From assembly GCA_003577145.1 (NCBI GenBank), contig QEUP01000013.1:62001-126000 (forward strand): a stretch of DNA of 64,000 nt, written 5' to 3'. The notes beneath the pieces are model-generated. The model had not been told where the DNA came from. It searched no databases and saw only the letters and a program-made list of their open reading frames with translations. The translations under genes were made by a program, and so were the position numbers. This DNA is from Acidobacteriota bacterium (GTDB taxonomy: Bacteria; Actinomycetota; Acidimicrobiia; Acidimicrobiales; Microtrichaceae). Below are positions 24,474 through 33,240 of the stretch, piece by piece (position 1 is the first letter of the stretch; the number at the start of each line of letters is the position of its first letter).

Positions 24474-25106
24474 TCACAGCAAGATGGCGTCGGTTGTCCG
24501 GGCAGCCCGTTCCCTGATGGTTGCGAGGTCGGTCTCCTCCGGACGGAAGAGCCGCTCGATGAAGGAGGTGTAGAGCTGACCCATTATCACGCCGACCGTG
24601 GCGTCGAGGCGTGGTTCGAGGTCTGGGAAGAGCTGGGGCAGCCAGGTCCTCAGCGCCGTCTCGATGGCATCGAGCAGCTCGCGCCCCACCGCCAGCGCAG
24701 TCCGATCGTGCACCAGCGCTTCACCCAGCAGGAGTCGCCAGATCCTTTCCTCCTGGAGGGCTCCGGCCCACATCTCGACTATCAGCTCGGTGAGTAGTTC
24801 CCGGGCAGGGAGACCCAGGTCCCTGACCGGCAGCTCCGAGAGCTGCAGGCCGTATTGACGCTCCTCGATCACCGATCTGATGATCTCGGCCTTGGAGGGG
24901 AAGTAGTGATAGATAGCAGCGACGTTCAGCCCGCACGCGTGGGCGAGCTGGCGCATGCTCGTGCTCCCTGCGCCGTGCTCGGACATGAGCCTGAGAGCGG
25001 CATCGAGGATGTGCTCTCGCCGGCTGCGGTCCGGTGGGCGGTTGTCGCTCACCGTTGCGGCGCCAACCGTGCTGTCCTCGACCACCTCCGGCTCGGCCAC
25101 CGTCAC
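24474..25106 (-). CDS. TetR-family transcriptional regulator
   Basis: 210 residues from GTG 25106. N-terminal TetR helix-turn-helix: REHILDAALRLMSEHGAGST and LAHACGLNVAAIYHYFPSKA, then a helical ligand domain. The GTG overlaps the stop of the P450 gene (GTGA), so the pair is coupled; a longer in-frame start at 25127 lies inside the P450 gene. It probably controls the P450 operon, whose leader carries an AACG-N2-CGTT element. Confidence 0.88.
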   Translation of the reverse strand: MTVAEPEVVEDSTVGAATVSDNRPPDRSRREHILDAALRLMSEHGAGSTSMRQLAHACGLNVAAIYHYFPSKAEIIRSVIEERQYGLQLSELPVRDLGLPARELLTELIVEMWAGALQEERIWRLLLGEALVHDRTALAVGRELLDAIETALRTWLPQLFPDLEPRLDATVGVIMGQLYTSFIERLFRPEETDLATIRERAARTTDAILL

Positions 25107-26404
25107 CCGGTTCGCTGGGCCGGGCACTGGGACTCGGCGGTGAACTCGGCGGGCAGGTGCTGCAGAGCCAGCACCAGGGAGGAGTCACCCCGGTCCAGCG
25201 GCACACCCTCTTTGACGCTGATGTCAGGCAGGCGACCCAGCAGCTCCTGGAGCACGGTCTTGACCTCGGCACGGGCGAGATTGGATCCCAAGCAGAAATG
25301 GGGCCCGATCCCGAAGGCGAGGTGAGGGTTGGGATCCCGCTCGAGATCGAGCTGGTCCGGCTCCTCGAACACGTCCTCGTCCCGGTTGGCGGACTGGTAG
25401 AGCATGAGGATCCGGTCGCCTTCACCGAGATGGAGATCCTTGTAGGTGTGGTCGCGGGTCACGGTCCGGATGAAGCCCAGCACGGGCGACACGTAGCGGA
25501 TGATCTCGTCGACGGCTCGGTCCATCCAGCCTTCGTCCCCGAGATGATCGAGCATCTTCTTCTTTTGCTCCGGGAAGAGGCTCAGCGCGAGGAGGCCTCC
25601 CGAGATGGCGTTCCTGGTTGTCTCGTTGCCGGCCACCAGGAGGACAGTGAGGAAGTTCAGGAGCTCGTCGTCGTCGAGCTGGGGGAGGTCGAGCTCGGCA
25701 ATGCGCGCTTGGTCCACCCCCTGCAATGCCTTGAACTCCTTGTCGAGGTCACCGGCATCGAAAGCCTGGGTGAGGATGCCGATGATGTCGTCGTCGGTAG
25801 GGTTGTCCCGGCGGTCGGCGATCAGCCGTTCGCACACCTCGGCGTACTCGCCGAAGGACTGTGCTGCCCGCTGCAGGACCGGATCGTTCGCCTCGACGTG
25901 GCCGTCCCCGTCCATCATGTCGTCGGACCAGCGGTACATCTTCATCCTCGTCTCGGGATCGAGCCCCATGAGCTCGCAGATGACGATGAGCGGTACGTGA
26001 ATCGCGAAGTCCTCGACGAAGTCGATCTCGGTCCGTTCGCCGATCTCGTCGATGATCTGGTTGCTCAGCTCACGGATGTGGGGAATCAGCTCGCGGACGC
26101 GGCGAGGGGTGAACCCCTGGCTGAGAAGACGGCGCTGCCGGAGGTGTTCGTTGCCGTCCAGGGTGATTATCGACATGTCTCCGGCGATCTTGGGCCTTAC
26201 GCCGAAGCGGTTGCAGTAGGTCTCGCCGTCACGGGAGAAATGGAAGACGTCCTCGTGCTTGCTGGCCACCCAGAGATCGTTGGGCTCGTCCCGGTACAGC
26301 GGCGCGTTGTGGCGCAACCAGCGGTAGGTCTCCCACGGGTCGTCGAAGAGCTTGGCATCGCAGAAGTCGAGTTGACGGTCGGCTACAGGCTCGGTGGCGG
26401 TCAC
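25103..26404 (-). CDS. Cytochrome P450
   Basis: 433-residue soluble bacterial P450. I-helix oxygen-activation motif LLVAGNETTRNAISG near 247-261, ExxR as DEIIRYVSP near 301, and the heme-binding FGIGPHFCLGSNLARAE near 363-379 with the axial Cys. Overall resemblance is to bacterial CYPs acting on sterols, lipids or terpenoids; the substrate cannot be assigned. No ferredoxin or reductase gene is adjacent. GTG start at 26404. Confidence 0.92.
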   Translation of the reverse strand: MTATEPVADRQLDFCDAKLFDDPWETYRWLRHNAPLYRDEPNDLWVASKHEDVFHFSRDGETYCNRFGVRPKIAGDMSIITLDGNEHLRQRRLLSQGFTPRRVRELIPHIRELSNQIIDEIGERTEIDFVEDFAIHVPLIVICELMGLDPETRMKMYRWSDDMMDGDGHVEANDPVLQRAAQSFGEYAEVCERLIADRRDNPTDDDIIGILTQAFDAGDLDKEFKALQGVDQARIAELDLPQLDDDELLNFLTVLLVAGNETTRNAISGGLLALSLFPEQKKKMLDHLGDEGWMDRAVDEIIRYVSPVLGFIRTVTRDHTYKDLHLGEGDRILMLYQSANRDEDVFEEPDQLDLERDPNPHLAFGIGPHFCLGSNLARAEVKTVLQELLGRLPDISVKEGVPLDRGDSSLVLALQHLPAEFTAESQCPAQRTG

Positions 26405-26531
26405 GTCTCCCCCCAGAGGTGGTCGGGTTCAGGTCGGGTCTTGGTGAGCGAACCACGCTGGAAGCGGGCTCCATCAGCAGTGGCCGTTCAGCGGGTGGCT
26501 GGCCGCTGCCGGCACTGGCTCCAGCCTAATC

Positions 26532-26543
26532 AAACGTTCGTTC
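26532..26543. promoter_or_regulatory. Candidate TetR operator upstream of the P450 gene
   Basis: AAACGTTCGTTC contains the inverted arms AACG and CGTT spaced by two bases and the palindrome AACGTT. It lies about 130 bp upstream of the P450 start and just before narI's stop, in a 154-bp gap. Typical of short TetR operators but not distinctive. Confidence 0.3.
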
Positions 26544-26558
26544 AGGAGACAAGGAGGG

Positions 26559-27305
26559 CTAGCGGCGGCCGATGGTGACCCAACCCCGAGTCTCCCCCGG
26601 TACGGGCACGGGGGTGGACCGGCGCCGCCGGTAGATCACATACGGCCGGGTCAGGTACCAGACCGGTGCGCTCCACGCGTGCACCAGCCGAGTGAACGGG
26701 AAGGCCGCGATGAACAGCCAGGCCAGACTCACATGTACCTGATACAGGATCGGGGCTGTCGTCACGCCCGACACGTCGGGACTGAAGGTGAAGATGCCCC
26801 GGTACCACTCGGCGATCGTCGGCCGGTAGTTGTAGCCAGGACCGAGGAGGTTGTACCCGACCGTCTCAGCCATCCCCAGCAGGATCACCAGCCACATCAG
26901 CGGAAACAGGAACTTGTCGGAGTCCGACGTGGCGTTGCGTACCCGTGGATCGGCGAGTCGTCGCAGACTGAGGATTCCGAGCCCGACGACGACCAGGACG
27001 ACCGCGATGGTCCCACCGGTGACAGCGACCAAGGAGTACTCCGACTCGGATATGCCCAGCCATTCGGTCAACGACTCGGGAACGAGGATTCCCAGGGCAT
27101 GACCCATGATGGCCAGGAAGACCCCCAGGTGGAACATGGGGGCTCCCACCCTGAGCCATCGACTCTCGTAGATCTGCGATGAGTGAGATGTCCAGCCGAA
27201 GCGGTCGAAGCGGTAGCGCCAGATGTGACCGACGACGAATACGCTCAGAGCCACGTAGGGAATCGCGACGAACACGAAGATCTGCCACCAAGCGGCGCCG
27301 CTCAT
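26559..27305 (-). CDS. narI: Respiratory nitrate reductase gamma subunit (cytochrome b)
   Basis: 248-residue membrane anchor with five helices; it takes electrons from menaquinol to the NarH iron-sulfur chain through two b-hemes. Candidate heme ligands are His in MFHLGVFLAIMGHALG near 57-70 and in ILYQVHVSLAW and TRLVHAWSAP near 190-215. Last gene of the nar operon; its ATG overlaps the narJ stop (ATGA). Confidence 0.93.
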   Translation of the reverse strand: MSGAAWWQIFVFVAIPYVALSVFVVGHIWRYRFDRFGWTSHSSQIYESRWLRVGAPMFHLGVFLAIMGHALGILVPESLTEWLGISESEYSLVAVTGGTIAVVLVVVGLGILSLRRLADPRVRNATSDSDKFLFPLMWLVILLGMAETVGYNLLGPGYNYRPTIAEWYRGIFTFSPDVSGVTTAPILYQVHVSLAWLFIAAFPFTRLVHAWSAPVWYLTRPYVIYRRRRSTPVPVPGETRGWVTIGRR

Positions 27306-27982
27306 CTGCAGCCCTCCCCGTACGCATCTGCTTGCACGGCCTGGGCTTCGGCCCGCACTCCCGCCGAGGGTGGGCCGTGTTCCCTGAGGCGGTGGGGGGT
27401 CTCCCTGTCGCCTTGGTGAGCCGGCAGCGTGTCGATAAGCGTTTCGACGAGGATCCGAAACGGGCTGTGCGAGTCCCTTAGTGCGAGTTGCAGCGTCGCG
27501 ATTGCCGAGGCGAAACCGGTTAGCAGATCCTCGCCGTCAGGCCATGACGCAGCGAACTCCAGCATCATCGGCAAGTGGTCGGGCAGCTCGCTTGTGACCG
27601 CTGCTGCTCCCCGACCCTCGTAGCGCTCTTTCAGGAGGAGGAGCGCCGAACCGCGGTCGCGCTTGTCGCCCTCGGTGTAGTAGGTGAGGTTCAAGCTGCA
27701 CCGCCGGGTCATGTCGAAGGTGGCGACATACACCGAGGCGCGTTCGATCGCGCCCATCGCCGACCACCAGGTGACGAAATCCCTCAGTGCCTGAGCTTGC
27801 ACCGATGGGGCGAGCTCGGCGAGAGCCGCGCTGACTAGGGCCAGGTCGGCCTCGTGGCGGGCCTCCGGGTAGTCGAGGAGGACGGCCAAGGACTTCCAGA
27901 TGACCCGCCTGTCGGTCGACTCGAGCCCAGCCCCGTCAGTCCCCCTTCTCGACCGGCGTCTCCTCACCGCTGCTCCGATCAT
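27302..27982 (-). CDS. narJ: Nitrate reductase assembly chaperone
   Basis: 226-residue cytoplasmic chaperone of the NarJ/TorD family needed to insert molybdenum cofactor into NarG before membrane attachment. Recognisable stretches: WKSLAVLLDYPEARHEADLA near 29-48, YVATFDMTRRCSLNLTYYTE near 85-104, DHLPMMLEFA near 135-144. The start ATG at 27982 overlaps the narH stop by 4 bp. Confidence 0.93.
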   Translation of the reverse strand: MIGAAVRRRRSRRGTDGAGLESTDRRVIWKSLAVLLDYPEARHEADLALVSAALAELAPSVQAQALRDFVTWWSAMGAIERASVYVATFDMTRRCSLNLTYYTEGDKRDRGSALLLLKERYEGRGAAAVTSELPDHLPMMLEFAASWPDGEDLLTGFASAIATLQLALRDSHSPFRILVETLIDTLPAHQGDRETPHRLREHGPPSAGVRAEAQAVQADAYGEGCR

Positions 27983-29472
27983 TCCGGCCTCACCCTCAAG
28001 CGGAGGCGTCCCTTCTTGTCGCGGTAGTGGTTGCCGGGGAAGTCGGTGCCGGAGTGCTCGGTCTGCAGCGCGCCGGCGTCTTCGCGGTGGCTGGTCGGTA
28101 TGACGTACCGCTCGGAGTAGTTCGCCAAACCGAGTAGTCGGAAGAGGTGCTCCAGCTGCTCCGGGTTGAGCCCTGCCTCGGCGATGGTCCTGGTGTCGCC
28201 CCTGCCAAAGAGCTGCTCTTGCCGTTTGAACGACCGCATCGCCAACTGCTTGCGGAGCGCCTCCTCGATCTGGCCTCTGTCGCCCGCCGCCAGCAGGTTG
28301 GCGAGGTAGTCGATGGGGATCCTCATGTGCTCGATGGCTGCGAAGACCGCGTCGGGGTCCTCGGTGTCGTAGCCGATCGAACCCAGCCCGTGGACGACCG
28401 GCGCCAGCGGTGGCACGTACCAGACCATCGGCATCGTGCGGTACTCGGGGTGCAGGGGCAGCGCCACCCTGAGATCGCACGCCAGGGCGTAGACCGGCGA
28501 GCGCTGCGCCGCCTCGATCCAATCGAAGGGCACACCCCCTCGCTCGGCTTCGCTCATCACCCGGGGATCGTGCGGGTCCAGGAGCAGCTCGCGGTGGGTC
28601 TCCACGAGCCGGTCCTGGGGTACGGACGCCGCGGCGGTGACCGAGTCGAGGTCGTAGAGCACCACACCTATGTAGCGGATCCGGCCCACGCAGGTCTCCG
28701 CGCAGATGGTCGGCATACCGTCCTCGACCCTCGCGTAGCAAAAGGTGCACTTCTCGGCCTTGCCGGTGACGTGGTTGAAGTAGACCTTCTTGTAAGGGCA
28801 GCCCGATACACAGAAGCGCCACCCACGGCACTTGTTCTGATCTGCCAGCACAATTCCGTCCTCTTCACGTTTGTAGAGCGCTCCGGAAGGGCACGAGGCG
28901 ACACAGGACGGGTTGAGGCAGTGCTCACAGATCCTCGGCAGGTAGAACATGAACACGTTCTCGTAGTCGAGCCGGATCTGCTCCTCGAGCCCGGCGATGT
29001 TCGGGTCTTGCCCCAGGCGTTCGTGAGCGCCACCGAGGTCGTCCTCCCAGTTGACTCCCCACTTGAGGCGCGTGGGCTCTCCGGTGAGTTTCGACCGGGC
29101 GCTGATCACCGGCGGGGCGTCGGACAGTGGAGCGGAGATCAGGTGGGAGTAGTCATACGTCCAGGGTTCGTAGTAGTCGTCGATGACCGGCAGGTCGGGG
29201 TTGGCGAAGATGTGGAGCAGCTTGTTGATCCGCCCGCCGGCCCGCAGCCGCAGCCGTCCCCGGCGATCGAGGGCCCAACCCCCGTGCCAGCGTTCCTGGT
29301 CTTCGTACTGCTGCGGATACCCGATGCCCGGCTTCGTCTCCACGTTGTTGAACCAGATGTAGTCAGTGCCGTTGCGATTCGTCCACGCCTGCTTGCAGGT
29401 GACGCTGCACGTGTGGCACCCGATGCACTTGTCGAGTGCCATCACCATCATGAGCTGGGCGCGGACTCTCAT
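27979..29472 (-). CDS. narH: Respiratory nitrate reductase beta subunit (iron-sulfur)
   Basis: 497 residues, the electron-transfer subunit. Cysteine groups CIGCHTCSVTCK near 16, CEHCLNPSCVASCPSGALY near 185-203, and CRGWRFCVSGCPYKK near 218, where Trp replaces one Cys as in the family's [3Fe-4S] cluster, with CTFCYAR after. The start overlaps the narG stop (ATGA) and the stop overlaps narJ. Confidence 0.96.
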   Translation of the reverse strand: MRVRAQLMMVMALDKCIGCHTCSVTCKQAWTNRNGTDYIWFNNVETKPGIGYPQQYEDQERWHGGWALDRRGRLRLRAGGRINKLLHIFANPDLPVIDDYYEPWTYDYSHLISAPLSDAPPVISARSKLTGEPTRLKWGVNWEDDLGGAHERLGQDPNIAGLEEQIRLDYENVFMFYLPRICEHCLNPSCVASCPSGALYKREEDGIVLADQNKCRGWRFCVSGCPYKKVYFNHVTGKAEKCTFCYARVEDGMPTICAETCVGRIRYIGVVLYDLDSVTAAASVPQDRLVETHRELLLDPHDPRVMSEAERGGVPFDWIEAAQRSPVYALACDLRVALPLHPEYRTMPMVWYVPPLAPVVHGLGSIGYDTEDPDAVFAAIEHMRIPIDYLANLLAAGDRGQIEEALRKQLAMRSFKRQEQLFGRGDTRTIAEAGLNPEQLEHLFRLLGLANYSERYVIPTSHREDAGALQTEHSGTDFPGNHYRDKKGRLRLRVRPE

Positions 29473-32400
29473 CCGAAGCTCACGTCCTGGCCTCGGCGCC
29501 GCACCACACACACCTCGTCGCGTTGGATCCCCGTGCAGCCGTAGTAGTTGAACCCATAGGAGAGCTGCGCGTATCCGCCGATCATGTGCGTCGGCTTGAT
29601 GAGGATCCGCGTCAGGGAGTTCTCGGTACCCCCGGAGGAGCCGGTTCTCTCGTTGCGGGGTGTCTCGACGTGGCGATCTTTGGCGTGGTACACGTAGCAG
29701 AGCCCCTCGGGTATGCGCGGGGAGACCACCGCGCGGCAGTCCACCACGCCGTTGCGGTTCCACGACTCCAGCCAGTCGTTGTCCCGCACGCCTATCCGCC
29801 CGGCGTCTTCCACCGACAGCCACATCGTGGGCCCGCCCCGGTGGAGCGTGAGCATCACCAAGTCGTCCTGGTACTCGGAGTGGATCGACCACTTCGAGTG
29901 GGGAGTGAGGTAGCGAAGGACCACCGAGTCGCTGCCCAGTTCGGCGATCTCGGGGTAGTGGTCGGGCATGTTCAACGGCGGGCGGTAGATGGGAAGCTGC
30001 TCGCCGTACTCCGCCAGCCAGTCGTGGTCCAGGAAGGAGTGCATGCGGCCTGTGAGGGTGTGCCACGGCTTGAGCTCCTCGACGTTGATGGTGAAGGCGC
30101 TGTACTGGCGTTCACCGCTCTCGTTGCCGGACCACTCGGGACTGGTGAGCGTCTTCTGCGGCCTGATCTGCGCGTCCGACCACCTGATGTGCCGGTCGCG
30201 CTCGCCGTCGACGAGATGCGCCAGCGGCCTCCCGACCCTCTCCTCGAGCTGACGAAAGCCTTCGTGGGCGAGGGCGCCGTTGGTCGTGCCCGACAAGGCC
30301 AGTATGGCTTCTGCCACGTGCTCTGCGGTCTCGAGACGCGGCCGATCGTCGCCGACCCCGCTCACCACTCGCTCGTTGGCCTCCCTGAGCCACTCCACGG
30401 CCGCAGCCGGCTTCCACTGCACACCTTTGGTGCCGATCCCTACCGACTCGACCAGAGGACCGAGGCTGGTGAGCTTCTCGTGTACCGTCCCGTAGTCACG
30501 CTCGACGAGTGCCAATGCCGGCATGTTGACCCCCGGGTGGGGCTCTACGTCCCCGGAGCGCCAGTCCCTCACCGCCCCACCGGGCTGGGCGATCTCCCCC
30601 GGCGAGTCGTGCTGGAGAGAGGTCGCGACCAGGTCGGCACGCACTCCGAGGTGCTTGGCCGCCAAGGTGGAGAACACCTCGGCGAGGCCCTTGAACGCGT
30701 CCCAATCCGAGCGGGCTTCCCAAGGTGGGTCGATCGCCGCGTTGAAGGAGTGCACGAAGGGGTGCATGTCGGTCATGGACAGGTCGTACTTCTCGTACCA
30801 GGTGGCGGCCGGCAACACGATGTCCCCGAAATGACACGAGCTCGTCATCCGGAAGTCCAGGTTCACGAGCAGGTCCAACTTGCCTTCGGGTGCATCGTTT
30901 CGCCAGACGACGTCTCGGGGTCGCCGATCGGGTGGGGTCTCGGCTGCCGAGGCGTTGTCCCGCGCGCCGAGAAGGTGACGCAGGAAGTACTCGTGACCCT
31001 TGCCGGAGCTGCCGAGCACGTTGGCCCGCCATAGGAACATCAGCCGTGGGAAGTTGGCCGGGTCGTCCGGGTCCTCGATGGCGAAACGCAGGCTCCCGTC
31101 CCTGAGCGAGTCGGCCACGTACTCGCCGACCGGCCGGCCCGATCGGCGGGCTTCGTCAGCGAGCTCGAGCGGGTTCCGGTCGAAGGTCGGGTAGGTCACC
31201 TGCCAACCCATCCTCACCGCCTGGGAGAGGCAGTCGATGGGGGCGAGTTCCTCGAAGAGACCCTTGGCGAGCGGCGAGGACAGCTCGTCGGCCCGGTACA
31301 CCTCGTAGCGCCACTGGTCAGTAGCGAGGTAGAACCAGGCGGTGCCGTTGCACTGGCGGGGAGGGCGGCTCCAGTCGAGTGCATGAGCCAGCGTCACCCA
31401 ACCGGTGAACGTCCTGATCTTCTCCTGCCCCACGTAGTGCGCCCAGCCACCACCGTTGCGACCGATGCATCCGCAGGCGACCAGCAGCGTGATGATCGCC
31501 CTGTAGGTGACGTCTGAGTTGAACCAGTGGTTGATGCCCGCGCCGAGCACGATCATCGAGCGGCCGCCTGTGATCTGGGCGTTGTGGGCGAACTCACGGG
31601 CTACGCGCTCCACCACCTCGGCCGGAACGGTCGTCAGCTGCTCCTGCCAGGCGGGCGTATACGGGTGCTCGGCATCGTCGTAGCCGCCGGGCCACTGCCC
31701 CGGCAGCCCGTCACGGGCCACGCCATATTGAGCGAGGAGCAGGTCATACACCGTGGTGACCAGGTGCCCCCCGACCCTCCTCGCCGGCACACCCCGGAGA
31801 AGCACACCCGCGGGGTCCACATCGAAGCGCGGGAACTGCACCTGCACCGCATCGTGCTCGCCGTCGAGGAATGTAAGAGCCGGGTCGACATCGCCGAGAT
31901 CGAGGTTCCATCGGCCCTTTCCGGACTCGCTCCAGCGAAAGCCCAACGATCCGTTGGGGACGACGGGGTCAGCCGTTCGCGAGTCCACGAGGACCGTCTT
32001 CCAAGCCGCGTCATCCACGCCTTCACCGAGATCGGCCGCGGTCAGGAATCGACCCGGCAGGTAGGCCCCGTCGTCGTGGGCCTCCAACGTCACGAGGAAG
32101 GGCATGTCGGTGTAGGTCTTGACGTACTCGAGGAATCCCGGCACTCGGTCACGGACATGGAACTCGCTGAGGATCACATGACCCATCGCCATGGCGAGCG
32201 CCGAGTCGGAGCCGGGCGCCACATGGAGCCAGTCGTCGGCGAACTTTGTGTGCTCGGCATAGTCCGGGGCGACCACCACGACCTTTTGACCCCGATAGCG
32301 GGCCTCGACCATGAAGTGAGAGTCGGGTGTGCGGGTGACCGGGATGTTCGACCCCCAGACGACCAGGTAGCTCGAGTTCCACCACTCGGCCGTCTCGGGG

Positions 32401-33164
32401 ACGTCGGTCTGATCCCCGAAGACCTGTGGTGATGATGGCGGAAGGTCCGCGTACCAGTCGTAGAACGAGAGGTGTGCGCCGCCGGTGAGCGCCATGTACC
32501 GGGAGCCGGATGTGTAGGAGACGGGCGACATGGCCGGCAGCGGGGTGAACGCGGCAACGCGGTCGGGTCCGTGCTCTTTGATCGTGTGGACGTGGGCCGC
32601 GGCGATGATCTCGTAGGCCTCGTCCCAGGTGGCCCGGACGAAGCCGCCACGACCGCGCGCCTCTTTGTACGAACCGGCCTTTCCGGGGTCTGCCATGATG
32701 CTCGCCCAGGCATCGACCGGGTCATCGTGGTCCGCCCTTGCCTGATGCCACAGATCGAGCAGCACGCCGCGAACGTAGGGATACCGGACCCGTGAGGGGT
32801 TGTAGACGTACCACGAGAAGGTAGCGCCCCTCGGGCACCCGCGCGGCTCGTGGTCGGGCATCCCGGGCCGGGTCTCGGGGTAGTCGACGGCCTGGGTTTC
32901 CCAGCTGATGATCCCGTCGCGAACGAACACCTTCCACGAGCACGAGCCGGTGCAGTTCACCCCATGGGTGGATCGGACCTCTGTGTCGTGACGCCACCGG
33001 TCTCGGTAGAACTCCTCACCAAGGCTGTCGTCGCAGCGCAGGATCACCCGTCCGTCATCGGACGGCTCCCCGCGGCTCAGATAGCGGCGGCGCCCGAGCA
33101 GAGCTTGGGCGGCGGGACGGGAAGACCCGTGAGCGGCTGGGTCGGGATTCTCAGGCTGCTCCAC
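29469..33164 (-). CDS. narG: Respiratory nitrate reductase alpha subunit (molybdopterin)
   Basis: 1231-residue catalytic subunit that reduces nitrate to nitrite at the inner face of the membrane. HGVNCTGSCSWKVF near 67-80 with CPRG near 109 is the HxxxCxxxC FS0 iron-sulfur site; SFYDWYADLPPSSPQVFGDQ near 230 includes the Asp that binds molybdenum in family structures; EWWNSSYLVVWGSNIP follows. GTG start at 33164 preceded by AGGT. First gene of narGHJI; no narK transporter or narXL sensor pair is in the window. Confidence 0.96.
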   Translation of the reverse strand: MEQPENPDPAAHGSSRPAAQALLGRRRYLSRGEPSDDGRVILRCDDSLGEEFYRDRWRHDTEVRSTHGVNCTGSCSWKVFVRDGIISWETQAVDYPETRPGMPDHEPRGCPRGATFSWYVYNPSRVRYPYVRGVLLDLWHQARADHDDPVDAWASIMADPGKAGSYKEARGRGGFVRATWDEAYEIIAAAHVHTIKEHGPDRVAAFTPLPAMSPVSYTSGSRYMALTGGAHLSFYDWYADLPPSSPQVFGDQTDVPETAEWWNSSYLVVWGSNIPVTRTPDSHFMVEARYRGQKVVVVAPDYAEHTKFADDWLHVAPGSDSALAMAMGHVILSEFHVRDRVPGFLEYVKTYTDMPFLVTLEAHDDGAYLPGRFLTAADLGEGVDDAAWKTVLVDSRTADPVVPNGSLGFRWSESGKGRWNLDLGDVDPALTFLDGEHDAVQVQFPRFDVDPAGVLLRGVPARRVGGHLVTTVYDLLLAQYGVARDGLPGQWPGGYDDAEHPYTPAWQEQLTTVPAEVVERVAREFAHNAQITGGRSMIVLGAGINHWFNSDVTYRAIITLLVACGCIGRNGGGWAHYVGQEKIRTFTGWVTLAHALDWSRPPRQCNGTAWFYLATDQWRYEVYRADELSSPLAKGLFEELAPIDCLSQAVRMGWQVTYPTFDRNPLELADEARRSGRPVGEYVADSLRDGSLRFAIEDPDDPANFPRLMFLWRANVLGSSGKGHEYFLRHLLGARDNASAAETPPDRRPRDVVWRNDAPEGKLDLLVNLDFRMTSSCHFGDIVLPAATWYEKYDLSMTDMHPFVHSFNAAIDPPWEARSDWDAFKGLAEVFSTLAAKHLGVRADLVATSLQHDSPGEIAQPGGAVRDWRSGDVEPHPGVNMPALALVERDYGTVHEKLTSLGPLVESVGIGTKGVQWKPAAAVEWLREANERVVSGVGDDRPRLETAEHVAEAILALSGTTNGALAHEGFRQLEERVGRPLAHLVDGERDRHIRWSDAQIRPQKTLTSPEWSGNESGERQYSAFTINVEELKPWHTLTGRMHSFLDHDWLAEYGEQLPIYRPPLNMPDHYPEIAELGSDSVVLRYLTPHSKWSIHSEYQDDLVMLTLHRGGPTMWLSVEDAGRIGVRDNDWLESWNRNGVVDCRAVVSPRIPEGLCYVYHAKDRHVETPRNERTGSSGGTENSLTRILIKPTHMIGGYAQLSYGFNYYGCTGIQRDEVCVVRRRGQDVSFG

Positions 33165-33240
33165 CGGCTACCTGTCGGACGCCGGCTATCACTCTTGATG
33201 GCTCCGCGGAAACGGCACGCGCCACTGCTACGTTCGCACC

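Noticed and set aside
25034-26578. 514-codon plus-strand open frame
   Set aside because: Antisense to the P450 gene, which carries all P450 motifs; the plus-strand frame has none.
29523-31034. 503-codon plus-strand open frame
   Set aside because: Antisense to narG; no motifs and the narG frame is fully supported.
33165-33240. ATCA-N4-TGAT element in the narG-channel gap as an FNR site
   Set aside because: The arms are everted compared with the FNR box TTGAT-N4-ATCAA, and no extended match exists.
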